NCBI GenBank assembly: GCA_026770615.1
Contig: MU631384.1
Span: 296,868 to 323,380, forward strand
DNA: 26,513 nt
DNA from: Pavlovales sp. CCMP2436
Lineage: Eukaryota > Haptophyta > Pavlovophyceae > Pavlovales
Direction: 5' to 3'
Positions 26,231 to 26,513 of this stretch are shown here, in pieces (positions within the stretch are counted from its first letter, which is position 1; each line of letters begins with the position of its first letter). The position numbers and the translations under genes were made by a program. The notes under the pieces are model-generated. The model was not told the DNA's origin. It searched no databases and was given only the letters and a program-made list of their open reading frames with translations.

Positions 26231-26390
26231 TATATAAATTACTGATAGGGATTCAAGCTGGCGTCTGACTGTCATATGACGGCCATATATATACATATGT
26301 CCAGTTATATACGTGTGTGTATGTGTGTGAGTGTGTGCATTTTTCATTCATCTCATCTGCCATTCGCACGTCCTAAGCGAGTTACATTTT
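26051..26390 (-). repeat. Decoy copies of the 25881 exon start, with (AC)n and (TA)n
   Basis: ATCTCAACTGCCATGCGCAC, then GTCC, at 26051-26074, and a variant at 26350-26373, both with the flanking AGTGAGTTA or AGCGAGTTA that forms the acceptor region. Between them are (CA)n at 26104-26140, (TA)n at 26192-26238 and an R1b piece (GATAGGGATTCAAGCTGGCG) at 26245. Confidence 0.75.
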
Positions 26391-26513
26391 CATTTCATTT
26401 CATCTTGTGGTTACTACGTTTTATGATCAACATGACATGACGTTACATTCGATTGAAATGGATTGTATTATACTAGATAGTTCGTTACAGGAAGAGGAGG
26501 TGGGAGGGGGGGG

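Overview
The window is a piece of nuclear DNA from a unicellular eukaryote, most likely an alga or related protist. Its genes have spliceosomal introns with GT..AG borders. The proteins are typical eukaryotic ones: a complex I LYR subunit, the spliceosomal protein SmD2, a CREG-family secreted protein, UDP-GlcNAc pyrophosphorylase and F-box/kelch proteins. GC-rich coding blocks sit in AT-richer, repeat-laden DNA. I cannot fix the lineage. Both ends run into poly-G, as if the contig broke at homopolymers.

Layout. 1-2400: dispersed repeats, including two complete MITEs. 2423-2911 (+): NDUFB9, two exons. 3589-4147 (-): SNRPD2, three exons. 4500-5221 (+): decayed ORF resembling an OTU protease. 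5222-6960: pyrimidine-rich DNA, then a duplicated block with a 96-bp near-perfect palindrome. 7040-7639 (+): CREG-like secreted protein, followed at once by a structured repeat that supplies an AATAAA. 8216-14770 (-): a UAP1 gene I rebuilt as ten exons (473 residues) over about 6.5 kb. 15035-15823 (+): unrecognised ORF, head-to-head with UAP1. 17251-18513 and 19461-20719 (-): a tandem pair of F-box/kelch pseudogenes. 21881-23884: a 2-kb element with inverted ends, packed with an ATCCGTTCG-type motif in both orientations and hosting smaller MITEs. 23885-25690: C-rich and short tandem repeats. 25696-25881 (-): a probable terminal exon of an unknown gene.

The most unusual signal is that several UAP1 exons (2, 5, 7 and 9), and the putative terminal exon near 25.8 kb, each exist as one intact copy plus two degraded copies in the adjoining intron. 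These 'decoy exons' often keep the splice-site edge. UAP1 introns also hold a roughly 110-bp repeat (R3), two copies of a structured-RNA-like repeat (R4) whose hairpin shows a compensatory base-pair change and GNRA/UUCG tetraloops, and TTAGGG-like tracts on both sides of one 43-nt exon.

The genes do not form a pathway. They are housekeeping genes (respiration, splicing, UDP-GlcNAc supply, secretion) scattered among short non-autonomous elements. No transposase, reverse transcriptase, rRNA gene, convincing tRNA gene or CRISPR array was seen. Splice sites are read by eye from protein-family conservation and have not been checked against transcripts.
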